Part shown: positions 7,894-14,220 of the stretch, piece by piece
Layout of the letters: every line of letters starts with the position of its first letter
Numbering within the stretch: the stretch's first letter is position 1
IMG/VR virus record: IMGVR_UViG_3300023172_000011
Location: 1-64,000 of that record
Source: a virus
DNA: 64,000 nt
Strand: one strand, 5' to 3'
Program-made: the position numbers and the translations under genes
Notes under the pieces: model-generated
What the model was told of the DNA's origin: nothing
Database searches by the model: none
Seen by the model: only the letters and a program-made list of their open reading frames with translations

Positions 7894-7965
7894 TACCTTG
7901 TGGTGTAATCGGTAGCACAGCAGATTTTGGTTCTGCTAGTTGGGGTTCAAGTCCCTGCGAGGTAA
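7894..7965 (+). tRNA. tRNA-Gln (anticodon TTG)
   Basis: Acceptor TACCTTG/CGAGGTA, anticodon stem GCAGA/TCTGC with loop TTTTGGT giving TTG, T-arm GGGG-TTCAAGT-CCCT, discriminator A. It reads CAA. First of the second tRNA cluster, seven bases before tRNA-Leu. Confidence 0.9.
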
Positions 7966-7971
7966 TGTAAT

Positions 7972-8052
7972 GCCGGAGTGGTGAAATGGCAGACACGCTA
8001 GATTTAGGATCTAGTGCCGCAAGGCGTGCAGGTTCAAGTCCTGTCTCCGGTA
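7972..8052 (+). tRNA. tRNA-Leu (anticodon TAG)
   Basis: Class II tRNA of 81 nt: acceptor GCCGGAG/CTCCGGT, anticodon stem CTAGA/TCTAG with loop TTTAGGA giving TAG, variable arm with GCCGCAAGGC, T-arm GCAGG-TTCAAGT-CCTGT, discriminator A. It reads CUA and other CUN codons. Confidence 0.9.
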
Positions 8053-8053
8053 A

Positions 8054-8125
8054 TCCGAAATAGCTCAATGGTAGAGCAATCGGCTGTTAACCGATGGGTT
8101 ATAGGTTCGAGTCCTATTTTCGGAG
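8054..8125 (+). tRNA. tRNA-Asn (anticodon GTT)
   Basis: Perfect acceptor TCCGAAA/TTTCGGA with discriminator G, as usual for Asn; D-arm GCTC/GAGC; anticodon stem ATCGG/CCGAT with loop CTGTTAA; T-arm ATAGG-TTCGAGT-CCTAT. It lies one base upstream of the hairpin that begins the tmRNA locus. Confidence 0.93.
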
Positions 8126-8126
8126 C

Positions 8127-8207
8127 TTCCGGTTCGCCGGAATAAACATGTAGACGTTGTTAGTGAAACAACACAGGACGCGAGTTCGATTCTCGCCGCC
8201 TCCACCA
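8127..8207 (+). ncRNA. ssrA: Permuted tmRNA, acceptor piece
   Basis: This is the 3' (tRNA-like) part of tmRNA, encoded before the coding part. It has the conserved AAACATGTAGAC, a GTTGTT/AACAAC hairpin, GGAC, T-arm GCGAG-TTCGATT-CTCGC (8180-8196), acceptor strand CGCCTCC (8197-8203), discriminator A and an encoded CCA (8205-8207). The acceptor strand pairs with GGGGGCG at 8328-8334 of the coding piece, with a G-U at the third pair, the alanine identity element. ACATGTAGAC (8146-8155) pairs with GACTGCATGT (8364-8373) as the long P2 helix with one mismatch. A UUCG-loop hairpin TTCCGG/CCGGAA (8127-8142) precedes it; the mature 5' end may lie after that hairpin. Confidence 0.85.
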
Positions 8208-8327
8208 GAAGCACACTAGGATGTTGAATACGGTCTATGTGAGGTTCAAATCCTCCTAGATGTAACCACGTACTCAAAGCATCTAGTTGACGGACTACTT
8301 ATGACGGTAAGATAGTGTGTTTCTGAC
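8208..8327 (+). other. Intervening segment of permuted tmRNA
   Basis: About 120 bases between the acceptor CCA and the first base of the coding piece, expected to be removed by tRNA-type processing at both ends. It contains a T-arm-like hairpin GAGG-TTCAAAT-CCTC (8241-8255) and a stem CTAGGA/TCCTAG (8216-8221 with 8254-8259). No complete tRNA and no credible gene is seen here. Confidence 0.6.
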
Positions 8328-8463
8328 GGGGGCGTAATGGTATCGACTGGTTGCGTAGGTGATGACTGCATGTGCTGGTTTGTCGAAGGGCCAGCTAAAA
8401 AATCGACAGACAATAACTGCAAAACCTAGTTTTGCGTTGGCTGCTTAGGCAGTCACGGGGGGT
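8328..8463 (+). ncRNA. ssrA: Permuted tmRNA, coding piece (tag AKPSFALAA)
   Basis: The 5' part of tmRNA: GGGGGCG acceptor strand, then the hallmark TAATGGTATCGAC. An H-type pseudoknot precedes the tag: GCTGG (8374-8378) pairs with CCAGC (8391-8395) and TGTCGA (8381-8386) with TCGACA (8403-8408). The tag reading frame runs from resume codon GCA at 8419 to TAG at 8446-8448 and encodes AKPSFALAA, ending in the ALAA protease signal. The stop sits in the loop of CTGC-TTAG-GCAG. The piece releases stalled ribosomes with host SmpB and alanyl-tRNA synthetase. The exact 3' end is unknown; a terminator begins at 8464. Confidence 0.88.
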
Positions 8464-8496
8464 TGCCCGCCCTTGCTATCCAAACGGGCATTTTTT
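8464..8496 (+). terminator. Terminator of tRNA/tmRNA operon
   Basis: TGCCCG (8464-8469) pairs with CGGGCA (8485-8490), followed by six T (8491-8496). It closes the transcript carrying tRNA-Gln, Leu, Asn and both tmRNA pieces and separates it from the dCMP deaminase gene. Confidence 0.8.
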
Positions 8497-8518
8497 CCTT
8501 TCACTGGAGATTATAGCT

Positions 8519-9043
8519 ATGGAAGAATATATTAAAATCCAAAAGGAAGCAACTAAGTGGGATAAAATTTTCTTCAGAGAAGCAATTCTTTGGAGTTTTA
8601 ACAGTCATGATAGTCAAACTAAATGTGGATGCGTCCTTGTAAAAGATAAAACTTCATTATCTACAGGATATAATGGATTCATCAGGGATATTGATGATAC
8701 TATACTACCAAGGGTTAGACCTCAAAAATATCCTTTCATGATTCACGCAGAGGCTAATGCTATTTACAATTGTTCAAGACTTGGTAGAAGTACTCTAGGA
8801 GCTACAGCATATATAACAGCAATACCATGTCTTGACTGTCTGCAAATGATATATCAATGCGGAATAAGTGAAATCAAATTCACAGATGCATCAAATCCTA
8901 AAATGGATATCTATTCTGAAAATTATTCGCAGATTTTAAGGCTAATCAAGGATAAAATATCTATAGTCTACATACCTAAAAAGTATGTTTTATTCGTTAG
9001 GGATATGGATGGAGATAAAGATGTTCAGGATCAGCAAAGATAA
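8519..9043 (+). CDS. Deoxycytidylate (dCMP) deaminase
   Basis: 174 residues. It converts dCMP to dUMP for dTTP synthesis in the phage nucleotide pool. The zinc and proton-relay motif H76-A-E78 and the PC104-x2-C107 pair are in the family order, with a further GCGC near the N-terminus (residues 35-38). The ATG at 8519 is chosen because TGGAGA precedes it at good spacing; the frame stays open upstream into the tmRNA but that extension is not coding. The end overlaps the next gene. It works with the NrdA/NrdB, MazG and dNMP kinase genes further along. Confidence 0.9.
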   Translation: MEEYIKIQKEATKWDKIFFREAILWSFNSHDSQTKCGCVLVKDKTSLSTGYNGFIRDIDDTILPRVRPQKYPFMIHAEANAIYNCSRLGRSTLGATAYITAIPCLDCLQMIYQCGISEIKFTDASNPKMDIYSENYSQILRLIKDKISIVYIPKKYVLFVRDMDGDKDVQDQQR

Positions 9044-9206
9044 GACAAAAGTTCTTGATCATGAGAATAGAGTTGTTGGATGGATTAATAATGAAAGATT
9101 TATTCAATATGGATGCGACCCGCTTTATAGGACTGGTCTAAGTCCTGCGGATCTAGAGAAGATATCAGAGCTTATGCAAAGGAATAACGTGGGAACTTTT
9201 AGATGA
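9021..9206 (+). CDS. Small hypothetical protein
   Basis: 61 residues from the ATG at 9021, with GGAG just upstream inside the end of the deaminase gene. It overlaps the HNH gene by four bases. The start MFRISKDKTKVLDHENRVVGWI looks like a small beta-rich domain. An alternative start is at 9009. No family recognised. Confidence 0.55.
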   Translation: MFRISKDKTKVLDHENRVVGWINNERFIQYGCDPLYRTGLSPADLEKISELMQRNNVGTFR

Positions 9207-9697
9207 AAACTCTAATTTTAAATGCCAATGCTCGGCCATTGTCTGTTGTATCAGGCAGAAGGGCCGTAATGTTGGATCTTAATAATTCCAATGTTACGGC
9301 TCTTTCTTATTATATTAACAGTATTACAACGATTAATGGCTCAATGCCAATTCCGGCGGTGATGATATATTCTAAGTACATTGTCATTAATAAAAAAACA
9401 GTTCCTACCAAAAGATCTATTAGACTTAGAGACAACAATAAGTGCGGCTATTGTGGAGTGAATTTATCTCCAGAAACATTTACGATAGATCATATTATTC
9501 CTGTTAGCAAGTTCCCAAATAAGGCAGCGGCAAACACTTGGGAAAATCAAGTATCATGCTGTAGAAAATGCAATACATCTAAGGGCGATAAAACCTTAGA
9601 GCAGGCACGCATGACTTTGCTAGTCAAGCCAAAACCATTTAGCAAAATGATCTTATGCGAATCCGTCCCGCATGAATGGTCCAAGTACATACAATGA
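9203..9697 (+). CDS. HNH endonuclease
   Basis: 164 residues. The C-terminal half is an HNH nuclease: C81-x2-C84, D96-H97-IIP, then an Asn-containing stretch and C120-x2-C123 with NTSKGDKTLEQA, the common bacterial and phage form. The N-terminal 70 residues (MKTLILNANARPLSVVSGRRAV) are the usual lead domain of this subfamily. It may act in DNA packaging, repair, or as a mobile nuclease; its setting as a single gene in a nucleotide-metabolism run does not decide. Ends just before the promoter-like element at 9703. Confidence 0.85.
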   Translation: MKTLILNANARPLSVVSGRRAVMLDLNNSNVTALSYYINSITTINGSMPIPAVMIYSKYIVINKKTVPTKRSIRLRDNNKCGYCGVNLSPETFTIDHIIPVSKFPNKAAANTWENQVSCCRKCNTSKGDKTLEQARMTLLVKPKPFSKMILCESVPHEWSKYIQ

Positions 9698-9702
9698 ATT
9701 TC

Positions 9703-9713
9703 ATGGCGTATAC
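9703..9713 (+). promoter_or_regulatory. Recurring ATGG(C/A)GTATAC element, copy 2
   Basis: ATGGCGTATAC in the 75-base gap between the HNH nuclease and the DUF1501 operon, 59 bases before the next start. TATACT could serve as the -10 hexamer. There is no TTGACA-like -35 at proper spacing, which suits a phage-specific sigma or an activator. Confidence 0.45.
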
Positions 9714-9772
9714 TATAAGACAGGCTTTGATCTTGTGTTTTGCCTATACAGAAAAGTTGAGGGAGACTTGCC

Positions 9773-9973
9773 ATGAAAAATTTTACACTGGGATTTCTAT
9801 TGTCTGGATGCATTTGTTTAATTAGCTATATTGTCTGGGAAAATCATAGACATGTACCTGTAATTATTAAGCAGGTTCCTGTTCCAGTTGCTGTCCCACT
9901 GCAACAATCCTCACCATTCCCACCAAACTCAAACCTCGCCTTAATTCTGGAGAAAAACAATGATAACATTTGA
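9773..9973 (+). CDS. Small putative lipoprotein
   Basis: 66 residues. The N-terminus MKNFTLGFLLSGC fits a lipobox (L-S-G-C, Cys13), followed by a hydrophobic stretch and a Pro/Val-rich region (KQVPVPVAVPLQQSSPFPP). If lipidated it would be an outer- or inner-membrane lipoprotein with an extended periplasmic stalk. Pro-rich small lipoproteins include phage outer spanins, but no partner inner spanin is obvious next to it. It overlaps the following DUF1501 gene, so a joint envelope role is possible. Confidence 0.5.
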   Translation: MKNFTLGFLLSGCICLISYIVWENHRHVPVIIKQVPVPVAVPLQQSSPFPPNSNLALILEKNNDNI

Positions 9974-11213
9974 TTTTGGCAGAAGATCTTTCTTAAAGAT
10001 TGGATCTATAAGTACAGCAATGTCAATAGCTGGATTTACAGACGCAGCCTTTCATCAGGATACAAATAGTAAGTCAGTGATCTGGATATGGCTTGGTGGA
10101 GGCCCAGCACAATTTGAAACATTCCATGCACCAACAGATACAGTTCCTGCCGAATGGCGACCTGTTGATGGATCTAATTATTGTGCATCAACTAACATTA
10201 ATCTTGGTGCCAACTGGACAGAACTTGCTAAACATACAAGTAAGTTGAATGTCGTCAATTCATTTAGTCATGGAGACTCTGCTCATCTACAGGCTACTCA
10301 CTTTATGATGACTGGACATTATAATAAAGAAAGAACACAAACCGCTATATCTAAAATGCCTTCATTTGGATCATTAGTTTCTGCTATTTACGGAGCTAAT
10401 CATCCCGCCAATGGTATGCCATGTTATGTGAAACAAGGCAAAATTGATGGTGAAGATCCAGCATGGCTTGGTGGAGCTTATAAGCCTTTTGATCCATCAG
10501 CAAAGGATAATCTCTCTCCAAGAATTGAGATGGAGAGATTTAATAATAGACGAGAACTTCTAAATAGCATTGACAGTCTTGGTCAAAAAATCAATAGTAG
10601 ATCAGCAAAATCTGTTGGATTTTATAAAGATCAAGCCTATAATGTTATATTAGGATCTGCAAAAGATGCATTTGATCTCAAGCAAGAATCTGATGACACT
10701 AGGAAAATCTATGGTTCAGAAAAAGCTAATGATATTGGCGAACAAATGATTTTAGCCAGAAGATTAGTTGAAAATGGAACCAAGTTTGTTACAATACACT
10801 ATGGCGGATGGGATATGCATAACAATATCTCAGATGGCATTAAAAAGAGAGTACCTCCAATTGATAAAGCAATCTCTGGTCTTTTACAAGATTTGTGGGA
10901 TCGTGGAATTAATGAAGAGGTATTAGTTGTTGTTACTGGAGAATTTGGAAGAACTAAGATCAATGCAACAGCAGGTCGTGACCATTGGCCTTCTATTACT
11001 CCGTTAATGATGGCTGGAGGCAAATACCAATCAGGAAGAACTATTGGCGAAGCCGATAGATCATATGTACCTAAGAGTGATAAGTTTGGACCGTTAGATT
11101 TACAGGCTACAATTTTTGACCACATGTTAATTGATGGAAGGCAGCAGCGATTTGATATGGCTGGTCGTCCAAGATATTTACTTGATGGCGAAGCTAAAAT
11201 CATTTTATCGTAG
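9960..11213 (+). CDS. Exported DUF1501 protein, first copy
   Basis: 417 residues with a twin-arginine signal (GRRSFLKIG, residues 7-15, then a hydrophobic stretch), so it is predicted to be exported folded by Tat. The rest is DUF1501, a branch of the alkaline phosphatase/sulfatase-like superfamily: ETFHAP near the N-terminus, a central GGWDMH, and the signature EFGRTKINATAGRDHWP. DUF1501 proteins are abundant in Planctomycetes and their substrates are unknown. This copy lacks the Pro in the usual EFGRTP, which the next copy keeps. It is translationally coupled to the lipoprotein upstream and lies eight bases before its paralogue. Confidence 0.85.
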   Translation: MITFDFGRRSFLKIGSISTAMSIAGFTDAAFHQDTNSKSVIWIWLGGGPAQFETFHAPTDTVPAEWRPVDGSNYCASTNINLGANWTELAKHTSKLNVVNSFSHGDSAHLQATHFMMTGHYNKERTQTAISKMPSFGSLVSAIYGANHPANGMPCYVKQGKIDGEDPAWLGGAYKPFDPSAKDNLSPRIEMERFNNRRELLNSIDSLGQKINSRSAKSVGFYKDQAYNVILGSAKDAFDLKQESDDTRKIYGSEKANDIGEQMILARRLVENGTKFVTIHYGGWDMHNNISDGIKKRVPPIDKAISGLLQDLWDRGINEEVLVVVTGEFGRTKINATAGRDHWPSITPLMMAGGKYQSGRTIGEADRSYVPKSDKFGPLDLQATIFDHMLIDGRQQRFDMAGRPRYLLDGEAKIILS

Positions 11214-11221
11214 GAGATTTT

Positions 11222-12493
11222 ATGTTTAATGCTCATATTGGAAGACGTAGTTTATTTAAGGCTGGATTACTTAGTTTTATGGCTCCAAAGTTATTTGGGG
11301 ATATTAAAAACTTTGAAAGCGTAGAAGGTCCAGCTAAGAGCGTAATCTTTATTTACCTTCCCGGAGGTATGGCTGCACAGGAGAGTTTTGACCCTAAGCC
11401 ACTAGCACCTGTTGAATATAGAGGCCAAATGGCAAGTATTCAAACTAATGTTGCTGGAACTTTTCTTAATGAGAAGTTAGTTAAGACCGCTGGCGTTGCC
11501 GATAAGCTAACAATCATACGTAGTATGACTCATGGAGAGGCCGCACACGAGCGAGGAACGCATAATGTCTTTACTGGTTATAGACCAAGCCCAGCACTAA
11601 ACTATCCGTCTATAGGGGCTGTGGTGACTCATGAGTTTGGTTCTAGAAATAACCTTCCGGCTTATATCTGCATTCCTAATCTGCCTAATGAATTTGCTGG
11701 AACTGGATATCTTAGCAGTTCTTATGGACCATTTAGCTTAGGCTCTGATCCAGCAAGAGATGACTTTAAGGTTAGAGACTTGGCAAGCGAAATTGGTCAG
11801 GCAAGATTTGCAAGACGACGTAGCACGTTAGATCTTGTAAATAAAAGTTTCATAGAAAAAGCTAAAGATGCAGATAATGTCAAGGCTATGAATACATTTT
11901 ATGATAAAGCCTATGATCTTATCTCTAGCACAGAAGCACAGGAAGCCTTTAAATTAGAAAAAGAATCTCCTGAAGTCAGAGAGAGATATGGTAAGAACAC
12001 TGCTGGAGCACGCATGTTGCTATCACGCAGACTCGTAGAAGCTGGAGCAAGATTTGTCACGATGACTTATGGCGGATGGGATATGCACGATAATATCGCC
12101 AATGGAATTAATAGTCAAATGCCAGCGTTCGATCAGGGTTTTGCTGCCCTAATTTCTGATCTATCAGAAAGAGGATTGCTTGACTCTACTTTAGTTTGTG
12201 TTGTTTCTGAATTTGGTAGAACACCTAAGATTAACAATACATCAGGAAGAGACCATTGGCCGCGAGTATTTAGCTCTGTATTAGCTGGTGGCGGAATCAA
12301 GGGTGGAATTACTTATGGAACATCTGATGCTACAGGATCTGAACCAGATCAAAATCCTGTAGAAATTCCTCATTGGGCAGGCACTATCTATCATCAAATG
12401 GGAATTAATCCAGACAAGGAATTAATGGCTCCGGGTGATAGACCAATTGAGATTGTTGACTTTGCTGAAGTTATTAAAGACATTATTGCTTAG
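11222..12493 (+). CDS. Exported DUF1501 protein, second copy
   Basis: 423 residues, a clear but diverged paralogue of the upstream gene. It has its own twin-arginine signal (GRRSLFKAG) and the full DUF1501 core: PGGMAAQESFDP, GGWDMHDN, and EFGRTPKINNTSGRDHWP. Tandem duplication with retention of both suggests a heterodimer or two substrates. The PAP2 phosphatase gene follows after nine bases. A role in processing an envelope polymer, sulfate ester or phosphate ester is inference from the superfamily. Confidence 0.87.
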   Translation: MFNAHIGRRSLFKAGLLSFMAPKLFGDIKNFESVEGPAKSVIFIYLPGGMAAQESFDPKPLAPVEYRGQMASIQTNVAGTFLNEKLVKTAGVADKLTIIRSMTHGEAAHERGTHNVFTGYRPSPALNYPSIGAVVTHEFGSRNNLPAYICIPNLPNEFAGTGYLSSSYGPFSLGSDPARDDFKVRDLASEIGQARFARRRSTLDLVNKSFIEKAKDADNVKAMNTFYDKAYDLISSTEAQEAFKLEKESPEVRERYGKNTAGARMLLSRRLVEAGARFVTMTYGGWDMHDNIANGINSQMPAFDQGFAALISDLSERGLLDSTLVCVVSEFGRTPKINNTSGRDHWPRVFSSVLAGGGIKGGITYGTSDATGSEPDQNPVEIPHWAGTIYHQMGINPDKELMAPGDRPIEIVDFAEVIKDIIA

Positions 12494-12502
12494 GAGTTTT
12501 TA

Positions 12503-13096
12503 ATGCTATACGAACGGTTACATCTAGCACTGCTAGAAGCGAGGGCTGCACAAAAAGTTACTGATTACTGGACTAAATTACTACCTAGTCCTCCGTCTGA
12601 TACGAGCGAACAAACTAAACGTGAGCTAAGTCAAGTTAAGAAGATGGCGAACAATAGATCTCCAGAAGAATTAGAGTTAGTTAAAAGGATTGATGATGAT
12701 CCTGCGGCAACTCTACGAGATGTTGTTAAGAAGCACGGACTGGAATATCCAAAAGCTGAATTTGATAAGGCATATAAGGTATTACAGCCTATTCTTTTAA
12801 AGCTAAAACGTCATTTTAAAAGGCCAAGACCATATGCTCTTGATAAATCAATCAAGTATGTACCATCAAAAACACATAAGTATATGGCTTATCCATCAGG
12901 ACATGTAGCCTTTGCAGCATTGGCGGAAAAGATTCTATCAATGAAGTATCCGTCACATTCTGCTGAATTTAAATCTGCATTAAAAGATGTTGGCAGGGCG
13001 AGGATGCTAATGGGAGTTCATTATCCAAGTGATAACACGGCAGGTGAAAAATTAGTAGATAAACTTTGGCCCACTCTAAAAAAGGAACTCACATGA
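12503..13096 (+). CDS. PAP2-superfamily phosphatase
   Basis: 197 residues of the PAP2/vanadium-haloperoxidase-like superfamily. The three motifs are present: KRHFKRPRPY, then YPSGHVAF, then GRARMLMGVHYPSDN, holding the Lys/Arg phosphate binders, the acid His and the nucleophile His with Asp. There is no clear signal peptide or multiple transmembrane segments, so it is closer to the bacterial acid phosphatase (haloperoxidase) type than to membrane lipid phosphatases. Its place after two exported hydrolase-like proteins suggests joint action on an envelope lipid or phosphate, unproven. Confidence 0.8.
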   Translation: MLYERLHLALLEARAAQKVTDYWTKLLPSPPSDTSEQTKRELSQVKKMANNRSPEELELVKRIDDDPAATLRDVVKKHGLEYPKAEFDKAYKVLQPILLKLKRHFKRPRPYALDKSIKYVPSKTHKYMAYPSGHVAFAALAEKILSMKYPSHSAEFKSALKDVGRARMLMGVHYPSDNTAGEKLVDKLWPTLKKELT

Positions 13097-13413
13097 GAGC
13101 AGAAGACATAGATTATATTGTAGCATCAAAATCAGATGCAACATCAAATGATGACGTTAAGCAAGTAATTTTTGAAGACGCCTTTATGGCAGCAAGAGAA
13201 TGTTATGGCAGATTAACATCTTATCACTGCCAGACTATGACGTACAATGAACTCTACTTTAGGTTCAATCGTTATATTAAGACTAAGGCAAATTTCACTA
13301 ATCGTCCCGCCGGATTTATTCCTTCAGTTATCTGGTGGTGGATCGCTAAGGCTATTATCAACTGGATTATTAGCAGGATTATTGATCATATCATGAAACA
13401 TGACCGAGAGTAG
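13093..13413 (+). CDS. Hypothetical protein with C-terminal amphipathic segment
   Basis: 106 residues. The ATG at 13093 overlaps the PAP2 stop (ATGA). The last 40 residues (VIWWWIAKAIINWIISRIIDHIMK) are strongly hydrophobic with scattered Lys/Arg, a membrane-active or transmembrane helix. It is the last plus-strand gene before the reverse operon and overlaps the end of that operon by 23 bases. No family recognised. Confidence 0.6.
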   Translation: MRAEDIDYIVASKSDATSNDDVKQVIFEDAFMAARECYGRLTSYHCQTMTYNELYFRFNRYIKTKANFTNRPAGFIPSVIWWWIAKAIINWIISRIIDHIMKHDRE

Positions 13414-13843
13414 CTAAAAAACTGGATGAAGAATGAACTTTCTTCAATGGAATAAATACCGTCTGCACATCTAATTTGTCGCAGACGGTTTTTTCTTGGA
13501 TATTGTAATTGTCTGGCGGTCTATCTCCGCTATTAAAGAACATAAACTTATAATTCTTGTTGTATTCAAAAATTGTTTCTTCTACTATTTTAGCAATAGT
13601 ATTCGAAACGGAGCGATCCTTGTCAATCGACACATATACTGCATCAATAGATTTTATATTTTTCATAATATCATATCTATGATTCTCGTCCATAAATTTA
13701 TTAGAGCCTTTTATCTGCACTTGAAGATCATTATTTACAATACAATTTAAAAAATCACACTGTTTTTTGGCGGCATTAATATATTCTAAATGACCACGAT
13801 GTAGCGGATTAAAATATCCAGAAACTATACCAATTCTGTACAT
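13391..13843 (-). CDS. HxGH nucleotidyltransferase (sugar activation)
   Basis: 150 residues of the cytidylyltransferase-like fold, with H15-R-G-H18 near the N-terminus after a GIVSGYFNP loop. This is the family of glycerol-3-phosphate cytidylyltransferase and of the HldE C-terminal domain that makes ADP-heptose from heptose 1-phosphate. Next to a heptokinase-like enzyme and a HAD phosphatase, a role in activating a heptose-like sugar phosphate is plausible. It is last in the operon, its first base overlaps the HAD stop, and its 3' end carries the terminator hairpin of the opposing operon. Confidence 0.75.
   Translation of the reverse strand: MYRIGIVSGYFNPLHRGHLEYINAAKKQCDFLNCIVNNDLQVQIKGSNKFMDENHRYDIMKNIKSIDAVYVSIDKDRSVSNTIAKIVEETIFEYNKNYKFMFFNSGDRPPDNYNIQEKTVCDKLDVQTVFIPLKKVHSSSSFLATLGHVS
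13459..13494 (+). terminator. Terminator of plus-strand operon inside reverse gene
   Basis: CCGTCTGC (13459-13466) pairs with GCAGACGG (13481-13488), then six T. It terminates plus-strand transcription from the DUF1501 operon yet lies within the coding part of the convergent nucleotidyltransferase gene. No T-run follows the hairpin in the reverse direction, so it should not stop the glycan operon. Confidence 0.75.
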
Positions 13844-14220
13844 TAAACTTCTACTCCAGATATTCCCAAGTCTCTTTCTATTGGATAAGCATATGCTGTT
13901 ATTGTGCCGTCAGGCTTTTTATCATTCACAAGAACTCTCGGACCAACAGGAAGTCCCATGACTAGCTGATCATAAAATATACCGGCTTCGCTTAACTGAC
14001 GCTCTAGCGAGCTTCTAACACCTTCAGGTCTAGCGGTAGTAAGTACGATATAATAGTCTTTAGCACGCCATTCTAAAAATTTTTCATGCACTCCATAAAT
14101 AACTTCTAGTTGCTCAGTTATCATTCTGCATAAATTTTTCTTATGAATGACAAGAGTTCCATCAATATCTAAAAAAATAGTTTTTCTTCTAATTCTTTCT
14201 TGTGTTTCTGTATTACTCAT
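13843..14220 (-). CDS. HAD-family sugar-phosphate phosphatase
   Basis: 125 residues of the HAD superfamily without a cap domain. Motif I is FLDIDGTL with D18 and D20, motif II LTTARPEG, and motif III VLVNDKKP. The small size fits the D,D-heptose bisphosphate phosphatase-like and capsule-cluster HAD proteins. It probably removes a phosphate from the kinase product before nucleotide transfer. It overlaps the kinase gene by eight bases upstream and the nucleotidyltransferase by one downstream. Confidence 0.75.
   Translation of the reverse strand: MSNTETQERIRRKTIFLDIDGTLVIHKKNLCRMITEQLEVIYGVHEKFLEWRAKDYYIVLTTARPEGVRSSLERQLSEAGIFYDQLVMGLPVGPRVLVNDKKPDGTITAYAYPIERDLGISGVEV

Noticed and set aside
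7886-8277. Reverse-strand open frames across tRNA-Gln/Leu/Asn and the tmRNA acceptor piece, and a similar one at 4322-4609
   Set aside because: They are antisense shadows of tRNA genes, whose conserved T-arms yield repeated peptide patterns.
8432-8518. Upstream extension of the dCMP deaminase frame
   Set aside because: It covers the tmRNA tag and terminator; the ATG at 8519 has a proper ribosome site and fits family length.
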